Assembly: GCF_001411495.1 (NCBI RefSeq)
Contig: NZ_CP012984.1
Coordinates: forward strand, 1-64,000
Length of the DNA: 64,000 nt
Source of the DNA: Burkholderia cepacia ATCC 25416
GTDB taxonomy: Bacteria; Pseudomonadota; Gammaproteobacteria; Burkholderiales; Burkholderiaceae
Reading direction: 5' to 3'
Shown here in pieces: positions 1-8,592 of the stretch. A program made the translations under genes and the position numbers. The notes under the pieces were generated by a model. The model worked only from the letters and a program-made list of their open reading frames with translations. It made no database searches and was not told where the DNA came from. Positions within the stretch are counted from its first letter, which is position 1. The number at the start of each line of letters is the position of its first letter.

Positions 1-2
1 AG

Positions 3-128
3 ACCGTGACGCGCGACTACTTCGTTGCCGAGGACGACCACGGCGTCTGCTACTGGATCTACAAGGAGCGGCCGACAGCCAGCGACGAGAGCGAAGCGCG
101 CTTCTTCCTGCACGGCCTGTTCGGCTGA
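3..128 (+). CDS. imuB: ImuB (Y-family polymerase-like) C-terminus, partial
   Basis: Only the last 41 codons are in the window; the gene begins before base 1. The reading frame ends with the peptide RFFLHGLFG and a TGA, and upstream it reads DYFVAEDDHGVCYWIYKERP, which is the usual end of ImuB proteins. ImuB is a catalytically dead Y-family polymerase relative that binds the beta clamp and recruits the error-prone polymerase DnaE2 (ImuC) in the SOS mutasome. The stop lies six bases before the dnaE2 start, the usual imuA-imuB-dnaE2 order. Confidence 0.8.
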   Translation, partial: TVTRDYFVAEDDHGVCYWIYKERPTASDESEARFFLHGLFG

Positions 129-134
129 TCCTTC

Positions 135-3100
135 ATGGACGCCGGCAGTTTCGGCGCCCTGCCCGCCTACGCGGAACTGCAGGTCGCCTCCGATTTTTCA
201 TTCCTGCACGGCGCGTCGCGCGCGGAGGAATACGTCGGCCGCGCGGCGCAGCTCGGCTACAGCGCGATCGCGATCACCGACGAATGCTCGCTGGCCGGCG
301 TCGTGCGCGCGCACGTCGAAGCGAAGGCGGCGAACATGCCGCTGATCATCGGCTCGCACTTCCGGCTGACGGCCGCCGACGGCGCGCTGGCGATCGCGTT
401 CACCGCACTCGCGATGAATCGCGACGGTTACGGCAACCTCTGCGAATTCATTTCGCTCGGTCGGATGCGCAGCAAGAAAGGCACGTACCGCCTAGCGCCG
501 CTTGATCTAGAGCATCCGGAAGCGCCGTACACCCACCTCCGCAGCCTGCCCGACTGCATCGCGATCCTGTCGCCGGACTTCCCGGCAAACGAGCAGCGCC
601 TCGACGCGCAGGTCGAATGGTTCGCACGCGTGTTCGGCGATCGCGCATGGGTCGCGCTGACGCTGCACGCACGCGCGATGGACGACATCCACCGCGGCGT
701 GGTCGAGCGCGTCGCAGCGCGCCACGGCGTGCCGGTGGTGGCCACCAGCTGGCCGCTGATGCACGTGCGGTCGCGCAAGCCGCTGCAGGACGTGCTGACG
801 GGAATTCGCGTCGGCCGACCGGTAACGGAGTGCGGGTACGAGCTCGCGCCGAATGCGGAGCGTCACCTGCGATCGCGCCTGCGGCTCGCCAACCTCTATC
901 CCGCCGGCGCGCTCGAGGAAACCGTGCGTGTCGCGCGACGCTGCACGTTCTCGCTCGACGACCTGAAGTACGAGTATCCGGATGAACTGGTACCGGCCGG
1001 CACCGACCCGGCGACGTACCTGCGCGAGCAGACCTACATCGGCGCACGCCGGCGCTTCCCTGCCGGCATCCCGGTTGACGTCCAGGCGCAGATCGAGCAC
1101 GAGCTGCAACTGATAGCGGAGCTGCACTATGAGCCGTACTTCCTGACCGTCTACGACATTGTGCAATTCGCACGGGGACAGGGAATCTTGTGCCAAGGGC
1201 GCGGATCGGCGGCGAATTCGGCGGTGTGCTATTGCCTTGGCGTGACCGAGGTGGACCCGTCCCGCTCCAACATGCTGTTTGAGCGTTTTGTCTCAACAAA
1301 TAGGGCCGACCCCCCAGATATCGACGTGGACTTCGAACATGACCGTAGGGAAATCGTCATGCAGTACATCTACGGCAAGTACGGCCGCGATCGCGCAGCG
1401 CTGACGGCCGCCGTCACGACATACCGGCCGCGCAGCGCGTTGCGCGAAGCCGGCAAAGCACTCGGCGTGGATCCGGCGATCGTCGAACGCGTGGCGAAGC
1501 AGCATCACTGGTTCGACTCGCGCGCCGATCTGCTGCAGCGGTTTGCAGAGGCCGGTCTCGATCCCGAAGCGCCGCTGAATCAGCAGTGGGCCGCGTTTGC
1601 CGCTCAGTTGCTCGGCTATCCACGTCACCTGTCGCAGCACTCGGGCGGCTTCGTGATCAGCCGCAGCAAGCTCACCCGGCTCGTGCCGGTCGAGAACGCA
1701 GCGATGGACGATCGCTCGATCATCCAGTGGGACAAGGACGACATCGAGGCGCTCGGCATCCTGAAGATCGACGTCCTGGCGCTCGGCATGCTGTCGATGG
1801 TGCGACGCGCGCTCGACATGATCTCGGAAAAGCGCGGCGAGACTTTCGAGTTGCAGGACATCCCGGCAGAGGACAAACCGACCTACGACATGCTGTGCGA
1901 CGGCGACAGCATGGGCGTGTTCCAGGTGGAATCGCGCGCGCAGATGTCGATGCTGCCGCGCCTGCGACCGCAATGCTTCTACGACCTGGTGATCGAAGTG
2001 GCGATCGTCCGGCCGGGCCCGGTTCAGGGCGGCATGGTCCATCCGTTTCTGCGCCGGCGTCAGGGGCTCGAACCGGTCACCTATCCTTCGCCCGACGTCG
2101 AGAAGGCGCTGAAGCGCACGCTCGGCGTGCCGATCTTCCAGGAGCAAGTCATGCAGGTCGCGATGCTCGCGGCCGGCTTCTCCGCCGGTGAGGCTGACCA
2201 GCTCCGGCGCGCGATGGCGGCCTGGAAACGCAAGGGCGGCTTGGAGCCGTATCACGAGCGCCTGGTCAGCGGCATGCTCGCGCGCGGCTACGATCACGAG
2301 TTCGCCGAGGCGATCTTCGCGCAGATCAAGGGTTTCGGCGACTACGGCTTCCCGGAAAGCCACGCGGCCAGCTTCGCGCTACTCGTCTACTCGAGCGCAT
2401 GGTTGCGTCGCCACGAACCGGCCGTGTTTCTGGCCGCGCTGCTCAACAGCCAGCCGATGGGCTTCTATACGCCGTCGCAGCTACTGCAGGACGCGCGACG
2501 CCGCGGCGTTGAGGTGCTGCCCGTCGACGTCAACGTGAGCACATGGGATTCAGCGCTCGAAGGGCCGACGACGTCGGCGCCCGTGCGGCTTGGCTTCTCG
2601 CTGTTGCGCGGCATGCGCGAAGATGTCGCCGGCCGCATCGAGCTCGCACGCGCAGCGCGACCATTCGTCGACGTCGCGGATCTCGCGCGCCGCGCGCGGC
2701 TCGATCGGCACGACCTGCAGGTGCTCGCGCGTGCGAACGCTCTTCGCTCACTGGCCGGCGGCAATCGACGCGCGGCGCTTTGGTTGGCGGCCGCCGCAGT
2801 CCCTGATCGCGATTTGCTGCGCGGTACCGAGCGCGACGACGCGGTGCCGGCGTTGCCTCAAGCATCGGAGGGCCACGAGATCGTGACGGACTATCGCGCG
2901 ATGGGCTTTACGCTCGGCCGTCATCCGCTGGCGCTGCTGCGTGAGCGCCTCGCGCTCGATCGCCTGCAGTCGGCCGAGCAGCTGGCAACGTTGCGCAGCG
3001 GCCAGCTCGCGCGCGCGTGCGGATTGGTCACGGTGCGGCAGCGGCCGGGCACGGCCAACGGCGTGCTGTTCATGACGCTGGAGGACGAGACGGGCCAGGT

Positions 3101-3284
3101 CAACGTGATCCTCTGGCCCGGCCTGCTGGAGCAGTTTCGGAAGGAAGCGCTCGGCGCCGCGCTGCTCGCCGTGTACGGCGTGTGGCAGGCTGAAGGTAAA
3201 GTTCGGCATCTGATCGCGAGCAAGCTCGTCGACCGGACCGAACTTCTCGGGGCACTGCCCACGACGGCGAGGGAGTTTCGCTGA
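135..3284 (+). CDS. dnaE2: Error-prone DNA polymerase DnaE2 (ImuC)
   Basis: This is a C-family DNA polymerase used for SOS-induced translesion synthesis with ImuA and ImuB. The 1049-residue length is normal for DnaE2. An N-terminal PHP domain starts near residue 12 (YAELQVASDFSFLHG). The palm carries QGRGSAANS near residue 354 and the catalytic-aspartate motif PDIDVDFEHDRRE near 393-405. A helix-hairpin-helix region and a C-terminal OB fold (VLFMTLEDETGQVNVILWP) follow. The ATG at 135 sits six bases after the imuB stop, so the pair is probably cotranscribed. Codon choice in about 1150-1350 (AGG, ACA, CAA, CCA) is less GC3-rich than the rest of the gene, which may mark a converted patch over the active site. 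Confidence 0.93.
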   Translation: MDAGSFGALPAYAELQVASDFSFLHGASRAEEYVGRAAQLGYSAIAITDECSLAGVVRAHVEAKAANMPLIIGSHFRLTAADGALAIAFTALAMNRDGYGNLCEFISLGRMRSKKGTYRLAPLDLEHPEAPYTHLRSLPDCIAILSPDFPANEQRLDAQVEWFARVFGDRAWVALTLHARAMDDIHRGVVERVAARHGVPVVATSWPLMHVRSRKPLQDVLTGIRVGRPVTECGYELAPNAERHLRSRLRLANLYPAGALEETVRVARRCTFSLDDLKYEYPDELVPAGTDPATYLREQTYIGARRRFPAGIPVDVQAQIEHELQLIAELHYEPYFLTVYDIVQFARGQGILCQGRGSAANSAVCYCLGVTEVDPSRSNMLFERFVSTNRADPPDIDVDFEHDRREIVMQYIYGKYGRDRAALTAAVTTYRPRSALREAGKALGVDPAIVERVAKQHHWFDSRADLLQRFAEAGLDPEAPLNQQWAAFAAQLLGYPRHLSQHSGGFVISRSKLTRLVPVENAAMDDRSIIQWDKDDIEALGILKIDVLALGMLSMVRRALDMISEKRGETFELQDIPAEDKPTYDMLCDGDSMGVFQVESRAQMSMLPRLRPQCFYDLVIEVAIVRPGPVQGGMVHPFLRRRQGLEPVTYPSPDVEKALKRTLGVPIFQEQVMQVAMLAAGFSAGEADQLRRAMAAWKRKGGLEPYHERLVSGMLARGYDHEFAEAIFAQIKGFGDYGFPESHAASFALLVYSSAWLRRHEPAVFLAALLNSQPMGFYTPSQLLQDARRRGVEVLPVDVNVSTWDSALEGPTTSAPVRLGFSLLRGMREDVAGRIELARAARPFVDVADLARRARLDRHDLQVLARANALRSLAGGNRRAALWLAAAAVPDRDLLRGTERDDAVPALPQASEGHEIVTDYRAMGFTLGRHPLALLRERLALDRLQSAEQLATLRSGQLARACGLVTVRQRPGTANGVLFMTLEDETGQVNVILWPGLLEQFRKEALGAALLAVYGVWQAEGKVRHLIASKLVDRTELLGALPTTAREFR

Positions 3285-3399
3285 TTTTAATTGGCCGGAG
3301 CCGTATGGGCCGCCCAGCGGAGTGAATTGTGAAACTTGACTTACCAGATCGCTCCGTATGCTGGTCGATATCGATTTCCTAACCACGACTGGAGAAATG

Positions 3400-3699
3400 A
3401 TGTCGACCTTCCAAGAACTGCTCGCACGGCGAGCTGCCCTTGAAACGGAAATTCAGACCGCCAAGGCAGGAGAGCGCTCGAATGCGCTGAAGGAAGTCAA
3501 ACGACTCGTGGACGAGTTCGACTTCTCGACGCGGGAGATTTTCGGCACGAGCAAGATTCGGAAGCGCCAGACCGTTCAGCCTCGGTATCGCGATCCCGCG
3601 ACTGGCGCGACGTGGAGCGGTCGCGGCCGGCCGCCGAAGTGGATTGACGGCAAGGACCGCTCGCAGTACCGGATCGAGGCGCCGGCCACGCACGCTTGA
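3400..3699 (+). CDS. H-NS family nucleoid protein / xenogeneic silencer
   Basis: A 99-residue protein with a helical, charged N-terminal oligomerisation region (residues about 5-45) and the H-NS DNA-binding core YRDPATGATWSGRGRPPKWI at about 65-84, with the RGRPP AT-hook-like loop that enters the minor groove. Such proteins silence AT-rich acquired DNA and are frequent on Burkholderia plasmids. The start at 3400 is chosen because GGAG at 3391-3394 is correctly spaced from it; an ATG three bases earlier is too close, and an in-frame start at 3358 lacks such a site. It may act on the AT-rich patch near 45-47.6 kb, which is inference. Confidence 0.9.
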   Translation: MSTFQELLARRAALETEIQTAKAGERSNALKEVKRLVDEFDFSTREIFGTSKIRKRQTVQPRYRDPATGATWSGRGRPPKWIDGKDRSQYRIEAPATHA

Positions 3700-3789
3700 A
3701 CAGCGCGGCGACACTCGATACATTCAACCTATCTCGCTCGCGGCGGGGATACGCAATCCAGCCCGCCGCGTACCATTCAACGACTCCCC

Positions 3790-4182
3790 ATGAAACCCTC
3801 CGATAATCCCGCAATCATGGATCTGGAAACGGACCCGGTGCTGTTCGAACACGCGCTTGAACGAGTCACGGAAGACTTGCGCCGAATCGTGATGTCGATA
3901 ACGGAGCGCCATTTCAATTCAGGTTTGGTGCCCTCGATCACCTGGCCTGCGCTGCTCGAGATTGAAGAGGAAGCCTTTTCGGACCTTGCATTCCAAAGCC
4001 GCAACGAAGCCGCAGTCGTCGCCGCGCTTCCCCGGATCGGGCCTACTACGCTGCCGGGCATCGATCTGAACGGGCTGATCGACTGGCGCCTGTCCGCACG
4101 GTGGCTGCCGATCGCTTACGAATGTGTCCGGGACTACCTGTTGACCGCGCGTCCGGCGGCACAACGCGACGACGAAGTGTGA
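3790..4182 (+). CDS. Hypothetical protein (130 aa)
   Basis: I do not recognise this family. The 130-residue product is acidic and mainly helical by eye, with no signal peptide, membrane segment or obvious nucleotide-binding motif. It carries a hydrophobic PTTLPGIDLNGLIDWRLSARWLPIAY stretch in its second half. GC3 is high, matching the host genes, which supports real coding. It lies alone between the H-NS gene and the recombinase-like gene, on the same strand as both. An alternative ATG occurs at codon 10. Confidence 0.55.
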   Translation: MKPSDNPAIMDLETDPVLFEHALERVTEDLRRIVMSITERHFNSGLVPSITWPALLEIEEEAFSDLAFQSRNEAAVVAALPRIGPTTLPGIDLNGLIDWRLSARWLPIAYECVRDYLLTARPAAQRDDEV

Positions 4183-4400
4183 GGCGAACGTTGCCCCAAC
4201 AGATCGGTATGGCCCGCCACGGGTCTCGTGACCGTAGCCATGGCGCAGAGCCACCGGCGATGCGTCCGCAATGCTCTCACGACGCGCCGGCGGCCGGGTC
4301 AGCACTGCTGCCGGACGCCCCCCTCCCCTTGGAGACGAGGGACGCGAATCGCAGATTCGCGTTATGCTTGGGGTATCCAATAATCAGTATATAAGATCGA

Positions 4401-5330
4401 ATGGACGAACCGACTCTCTGGCTGTCGGCACCGACCGAGGCCTATCAGCAGTGGCAGCGCACGGAAGCCGCCGGCGCTGATCGGCGTGCGTTCTCGCCGA
4501 GGTCGATCGTCCAGCACGAAGCGATGTTTGAACGCTTCATGCGCCACCTCGCCGCCGCTCATCGGTCGCTGGCCACCTTCGGGCCCGACCACCTCGAATC
4601 GTTCTTCGCTGATCTCGATCGCCGGTGCAAACCCGGCACCACGACGCGCCTGCGCTACGAGAAGCTTCTCGACAGGCTTGGCCGACACCTGGTCGACGTC
4701 GGCGTGCGCAAGACCAATCCAGCGGCCGCCTATGCGTTGACGCAGAAGTGGCCGGAGGACGAACCGGTCCCGGTGTACTTGCTCGAGGCCGATGATCATC
4801 GACTGCAGGCATCGATCCGAGCAATCGACGAACTCGACGATCGCGCGCTGCGGAACCGCGCCATCGTTGGACTATTGCTCTCAACCGGCATTACCGCGCA
4901 GGAAATCCGACAGGCGGCCGCCGTCGACCTCGACCTGTCGGCTGCGCGGCCACACCTCCAAATCTCGAAGCGTGGCCCGCGCGAAGCACGCCGGGTCCAC
5001 GTAGCCGAATTCGCGGTACCGGCGCTCACGCGATGGCGCAACCTGTCTGCGGCCGCCGACAGCTCACTGCTGTTCCCGTCACCCCGTGCTGGTGGACCGA
5101 TGACCGACGAGATGCTCGGCCGCATCGTTCGAGACGAACTCCTCGCGATCGGCGTTCGGCTCCCCGATATGAGTCCGCGCACGCTGCGGAACACGTTCGC
5201 CAGGCGCCTGCTGCTCGCCGGCAGAAGCAACAATGACGTCATGCACCTCTTGGGCCTGACGAGCCAGCGCACTGTGATCCGCATTCGGGCAACGATCCCG
5301 ACCCAGCCTCAAACGGCACTCCAGACTTGA
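4401..5330 (+). CDS. Degenerate tyrosine recombinase-like protein
   Basis: The 309-residue protein has the two-domain plan of phage-type integrases: a SAM-like core-binding domain (residues about 30-110) and a catalytic-like domain (about 125-300). The catalytic set is largely missing. The box normally reading TGLRxSEL is STGITAQEIRQ near 162, without the first arginine. The HxxR box is SPRTLRNTF near 258, with Arg in place of His. The last box is LLGLTSQRTVIRIRA near 283, with Leu where His is usual and no nucleophilic Tyr. It probably binds DNA without strand exchange, or is a relic. The frame is intact. A hairpin terminator follows at 5356. Confidence 0.75.
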   Translation: MDEPTLWLSAPTEAYQQWQRTEAAGADRRAFSPRSIVQHEAMFERFMRHLAAAHRSLATFGPDHLESFFADLDRRCKPGTTTRLRYEKLLDRLGRHLVDVGVRKTNPAAAYALTQKWPEDEPVPVYLLEADDHRLQASIRAIDELDDRALRNRAIVGLLLSTGITAQEIRQAAAVDLDLSAARPHLQISKRGPREARRVHVAEFAVPALTRWRNLSAAADSSLLFPSPRAGGPMTDEMLGRIVRDELLAIGVRLPDMSPRTLRNTFARRLLLAGRSNNDVMHLLGLTSQRTVIRIRATIPTQPQTALQT

Positions 5331-5355
5331 CTTCATCTCCCCCTCGATAGCCTGA

Positions 5356-5381
5356 AAAAGCCAGCAAGTTCGCTGGCTTTT
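5356..5381 (+). terminator. Hairpin terminator, probably bidirectional
   Basis: AAAAGCCAGC (5356-5365) pairs with GCTGGCTTTT (5372-5381) around a six-base loop, with A/T runs on both outer sides. It follows the recombinase-like gene and precedes the next gene by 19 bases. Confidence 0.75.
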
Positions 5382-5400
5382 CGCTATTGGAGCATTCAAT

Positions 5401-5880
5401 ATGGACTACGTATCGCGCTACACGGATCTCGTCTACTCCGCCAACGGCGGCATCGCCGTCTGCAGCTACCGGCTGCTCGCGCTCGCGTCCGAACCGACGC
5501 AGCTCATCATTCAGGTCGAGAACCACGGCTGCAACAAGGACATCCTGATCACCGATCACATCGTCCGCGACGGAATCCTCAACCGAATCGCCGATCGCGA
5601 ACTGACGGGCATCCCGTTCGACCTGCTTTGCGTTGCGTTGACCGAAGCCGGCCAACATCACACCGTCTTCGTCGAAGCCGATCTCGAGGACTACATTCAT
5701 CGCGGATATCCGTATGAGCGATCCGCACAGCCGGCCGCACGTGGCCGGCATATTGAGCGCTTCTCGATCAATTCTCGTGACCTGGTGGTCGGCCGGTCCC
5801 GCCTGCAGACCGCGCATGCAACTCCTACGCTCGCAGCCGACAGTCTCGCGGCCATCCTCGACCGGCAGACGTCCGCGTAA
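5401..5880 (+). CDS. Hypothetical protein (159 aa)
   Basis: I do not recognise this family. The 159-residue product is soluble-looking, with mixed alpha/beta content, one cysteine-containing stretch (ENHGCNKDILITDHIV) and no signal peptide. GC3 is high and the frame is clean. It starts 19 bases after a terminator hairpin, so it should have its own promoter, and it converges on the minus-strand gene ending at 6012. Confidence 0.5.
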   Translation: MDYVSRYTDLVYSANGGIAVCSYRLLALASEPTQLIIQVENHGCNKDILITDHIVRDGILNRIADRELTGIPFDLLCVALTEAGQHHTVFVEADLEDYIHRGYPYERSAQPAARGRHIERFSINSRDLVVGRSRLQTAHATPTLAADSLAAILDRQTSA

Positions 5881-5960
5881 GCGCCTAATACGCGGGCGTG
5901 TAGCCTCGGCTGGGCATCGCGTACTGAGCCCGATCGCCAACAACAACGAAGGCGACAGGC

Positions 5961-5991
5961 AGAAAAAAACCCGGTGCAGGCGCACCGGGTT
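5961..5991 (-). terminator. Rho-independent terminator for the minus-strand PAPS reductase-like gene
   Basis: AACCCGGTGC (5968-5977) pairs with GCACCGGGTT (5982-5991) with a four-base loop. On the minus strand the stem is followed by a run of T (A-run 5963-5969 on +). It lies 20 bases after the stop of the gene at 6012-7814. Confidence 0.88.
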
Positions 5992-6011
5992 GGGTTCCAA
6001 AGTGTCGGGCT

Positions 6012-7814
6012 TCAGGCCGCCTGTGAGAACAGATCGACAGGCGCCAGGTTCAGCATCGTGAGGTGCTCGGTGTTCGATATCGCGCGGTCGACCAGAAATC
6101 GATCAAGCTCCGCCGGCGTCAGGTTGCATCGCTCGGCTAGATTCGCGAAGTACTGTCCACGCTTGGCCATCTCCTGATACCGGCCCGCCATACCTTCCGG
6201 AAGCCGAAGAATGCCCTCGTTCAGCCAGAACCGCGCCGACTCCATCCCCGAGTGCTGCTGCGCCTTCACTGACCATCCAGCATCGAAGCTGCACGTCACG
6301 AACGCACACGCTGCCTCGACGTCTACCTCGAACTGGTCACTCTCTTCGAAGTAGACGATCTGCTCACCGGACCTCGTGCGTGCATATCGGCTCGGTCGCT
6401 CCGGATGGCGGTAGCGATTCCACTGTTCCGCGGCGTAATCCCGAAGTCCATCCGTGGGCACCTCGGCGTCGTACGCGCCGACAAAGAACCACCCGTGATG
6501 CGGGATGTCGATCTTCGGCAACGGGTCGAGAACCGGTACATGGTAGCGCCGTCCGTGCCTATGCACGTCAAACCAGACCGAAAGCGCTGGAAACGCGTGC
6601 GGCGCATAGTGGTGCATGAAGAGATAAAAATCGATCGCCACCAGCTGCGCTGGCGTGATCATCTCGAACTGCACGTCGCAGAGCGCCCTGTTTTCCGGGG
6701 TATCAGGGATCTCGCCGGTAGCCAACGCCGCCTCATGCCGCTCTGCGCGCTCGACCTCAAGCACGTCGAGGGTCAGTAGGTACTGCAGCAACCGGAGCCT
6801 CTCTCGATAGGAAAGGACGTCCGGCTTGACCGCCAGGTACCCAGCGTCGCTCAGCTTCCGGCCGACCAGCTCCCGTCGACCGAGATCCCATTGCACCGCG
6901 ACCAGATAGTTCCGGAAGCGATTTAGCCCTTCCAGATGCTGGTGTGCCGGCTCCTTCACCATCGACTCCATCGAGCGATCTCGCTCGCCCGACACGCAAC
7001 AGAACGCGCACCCGAATCGGGAGCCGCACGCGGCGCGCGCGCCGCCTTCCCCGAGAATCACGCCGCAAGTTCCCTCGTTTCCCGCCCTGTAGAGATCCGA
7101 CAAGCGCTGAATCGACGCGGTGGAGATCGGCGACGGAAACGGTCGGGCGGCATCGTCCGCGAAGAGCGAGAGCATCGACCAGACGCAGTCGGTGGACCAT
7201 TCAGCGATCGGCGAGAACGTGAGGAAGCCATCCGCGTTCCGGACGGGTCTCAACGCATTCTCACTGCGGGCCGTCATCGCCGCCGCACGACTGCCGCTTT
7301 CGTCGAACCTGTTGCCGAGTATGGTGACAACTTCGCCACTGCCGCCGGCGGCCGCCGATCGCTCGAGCGCGACGCGCAACCGGGTTTGCGGGTCGACCTT
7401 CCAGTCAGCCGCACACGCACGTATCCGCTTCCCGTTTTTCACCCCATTTTCCGGGGTGCGGGGAAGCGTGCCGCGCCCGATCGTTGCGACGACAAACTGC
7501 GACGCCAAAGATGGCTTCGCCACGTGCACCGATACCGGCGAGCCAGCGTCCGCATAAGCGTCGCGGATCTCATCCAGCATGGCCTGAAGGTGCCAGTGCA
7601 TACTCGGATTTTCGATTGTCGTATCCGCACTCGTCACGAAGTGCTCGCGCGACACCTCTGCGCCGGCGCGTCGCACCGCCTCGAGCATGAGGATCGCCGT
7701 ACACGTCGAATCCTTGCCGCCGCTCAGCGCGTTGGAGACCGTGTACCCCTTCCGAATCAGCGCGACGAGCGAGTCGATCGCGGACTCCATCTTCACCAGA
7801 ATTTCCGAAAACAT
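6012..7814 (-). CDS. DndC/PAPS reductase-like ATP-pyrophosphatase with Cys cluster
   Basis: The 600-residue protein has an adenine-nucleotide alpha-hydrolase (PP-loop) domain with SGGKDST at residues 31-37. It has a cysteine cluster C250-x12-C263-x5-C269-x2-C272 inside GARAACGSRFGCAFCCVSGE, followed by ERDRSM. This arrangement resembles DndC, the iron-sulfur ATP-pyrophosphatase of DNA phosphorothioation, and related PAPS reductase-like proteins on mobile elements. The C-terminal 300 residues are not recognised. No dndA/B/D/E or sspB/D homologue is in the window, so a phosphorothioation role is not supported by context. The ATG at 7814 is preceded by GGAG, and a terminator lies on each side. 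Substrate unknown; nucleotide activation with sulfur chemistry is the family expectation. Confidence 0.75.
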   Translation of the reverse strand: MFSEILVKMESAIDSLVALIRKGYTVSNALSGGKDSTCTAILMLEAVRRAGAEVSREHFVTSADTTIENPSMHWHLQAMLDEIRDAYADAGSPVSVHVAKPSLASQFVVATIGRGTLPRTPENGVKNGKRIRACAADWKVDPQTRLRVALERSAAAGGSGEVVTILGNRFDESGSRAAAMTARSENALRPVRNADGFLTFSPIAEWSTDCVWSMLSLFADDAARPFPSPISTASIQRLSDLYRAGNEGTCGVILGEGGARAACGSRFGCAFCCVSGERDRSMESMVKEPAHQHLEGLNRFRNYLVAVQWDLGRRELVGRKLSDAGYLAVKPDVLSYRERLRLLQYLLTLDVLEVERAERHEAALATGEIPDTPENRALCDVQFEMITPAQLVAIDFYLFMHHYAPHAFPALSVWFDVHRHGRRYHVPVLDPLPKIDIPHHGWFFVGAYDAEVPTDGLRDYAAEQWNRYRHPERPSRYARTRSGEQIVYFEESDQFEVDVEAACAFVTCSFDAGWSVKAQQHSGMESARFWLNEGILRLPEGMAGRYQEMAKRGQYFANLAERCNLTPAELDRFLVDRAISNTEHLTMLNLAPVDLFSQAA

Positions 7815-7841
7815 GTGCTGCTCCAGTAGCGCAGGAACAGC

Positions 7842-7867
7842 CCCACGCGGGATCTGTCCCGCGTGGG
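7842..7867 (-). terminator. Strong GC hairpin between two minus-strand genes
   Basis: CCCACGCGGGA (7842-7852) pairs perfectly with TCCCGCGTGGG (7857-7867) around a four-base loop. It lies between the PLD fragment stop (7886) and the next gene start (7814). The T-tract is weak, so it could be a transcript-stabilising hairpin instead. Confidence 0.6.
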
Positions 7868-7885
7868 TTGAGAGGAAGATAACAA

Positions 7886-8227
7886 TCAGGGCGCGCGATA
7901 CAACTCGCCGCGCGCGGACACCGCTTCCCAGTTCTTCAGGTACGCATCGGCAACACGAGTGTCACCCCGCAACACGACGACGTTCTCCGCGTTGTACCGG
8001 GCCGCTTGCTGCGAATAGTTGTAGCTTCCGGTCTCGACGGTCGTGCCGTCGACAACGACATACTTCGAGTGCTGCGCCGGAAAGGCGCTCACAACACGGA
8101 CGGGGATCCCGGCGTAAGCGAGAGCGCCGAGCGCCGCGCGTCCCCGGCCGCTTCGATCCTCTTCGAGGTTGCTGCGCGCGTCGACGCTCACCGCGACGTC
8201 AACGCCGCGGCGCTTTGCGGCGATAAG
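7886..8227 (-). pseudogene. Phospholipase D-family endonuclease (Nuc/EndA type), 5'-truncated
   Basis: The frame encodes LIAAKRRGVDVAVSVDARSN, then a single HKD motif HSKYVVVDGTTVETGSYNYS (H, K, D in HxKxxxxD spacing) and a normal Nuc-like end. Nuc/EndA endonucleases are about 170-180 residues with a signal peptide and act as dimers sharing two HKD motifs. Here about 60-70 N-terminal residues are missing: an in-frame TGA at 8228-8230 precedes the conserved AAKRRGV segment and no exported start is visible. A GTG at 8191 could start a 101-residue cytoplasmic remnant. These nucleases are common conjugative-plasmid cargo. It is probably inactive or mislocalised. Confidence 0.7.
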
Positions 8228-8259
8228 TCACGCGCAAGCGCTGGGAGGTCTTCCAGTTC

Positions 8260-8592
8260 GTGTTCGAGCTGGCGACGAAGCCGGCATGGCTGCTATCCGG
8301 TGGGCAGCTCGAGGCTGAAGTTGAGGCGGCGCGCGGTGCCGGCGGCCATTTTGATCTGCCGGATGTCTGCGACCACGTCGCGAATGCGCTCTTCGGCTTC
8401 ACGTCGCAAGGGCCACGTCTCTCGCTCTCGGGCCAGGTAAACGGCCGGCACGAGGTTCATGTGGCCTATGCGCTGTTTCTGGATCTGCCGATTCCTGACT
8501 CGGTGCTGGCGGACTACCGCAGCGACGCGAAGCGCTTCCAGTACGACCTGCAGTGGTTTGCCAAGGCTCCAGTTGCCGCCCGCCCAGGCTAA
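8260..8592 (+). CDS. Doubtful hypothetical ORF opposing the minus-strand genes
   Basis: A 110-codon plus-strand ORF starting at GTG 8260 with GGGAGG upstream. Its product (AYALFLDLPIPDSVLADYRSDA near the end) reads like a natural protein. However, the opposite strand in the same codon register is also largely open, and first- and third-position GC are equal when counted by hand, so composition does not decide the strand. All other genes from 6 to 20.8 kb are on the minus strand, which argues against it. No family recognised. Confidence 0.3.
   Translation: MFELATKPAWLLSGGQLEAEVEAARGAGGHFDLPDVCDHVANALFGFTSQGPRLSLSGQVNGRHEVHVAYALFLDLPIPDSVLADYRSDAKRFQYDLQWFAKAPVAARPG

Noticed and set aside
1293..2363. 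356-codon minus-strand open frame inside dnaE2
   Set aside because: Full overlap with a certain gene, with composition typical of the complementary frame.
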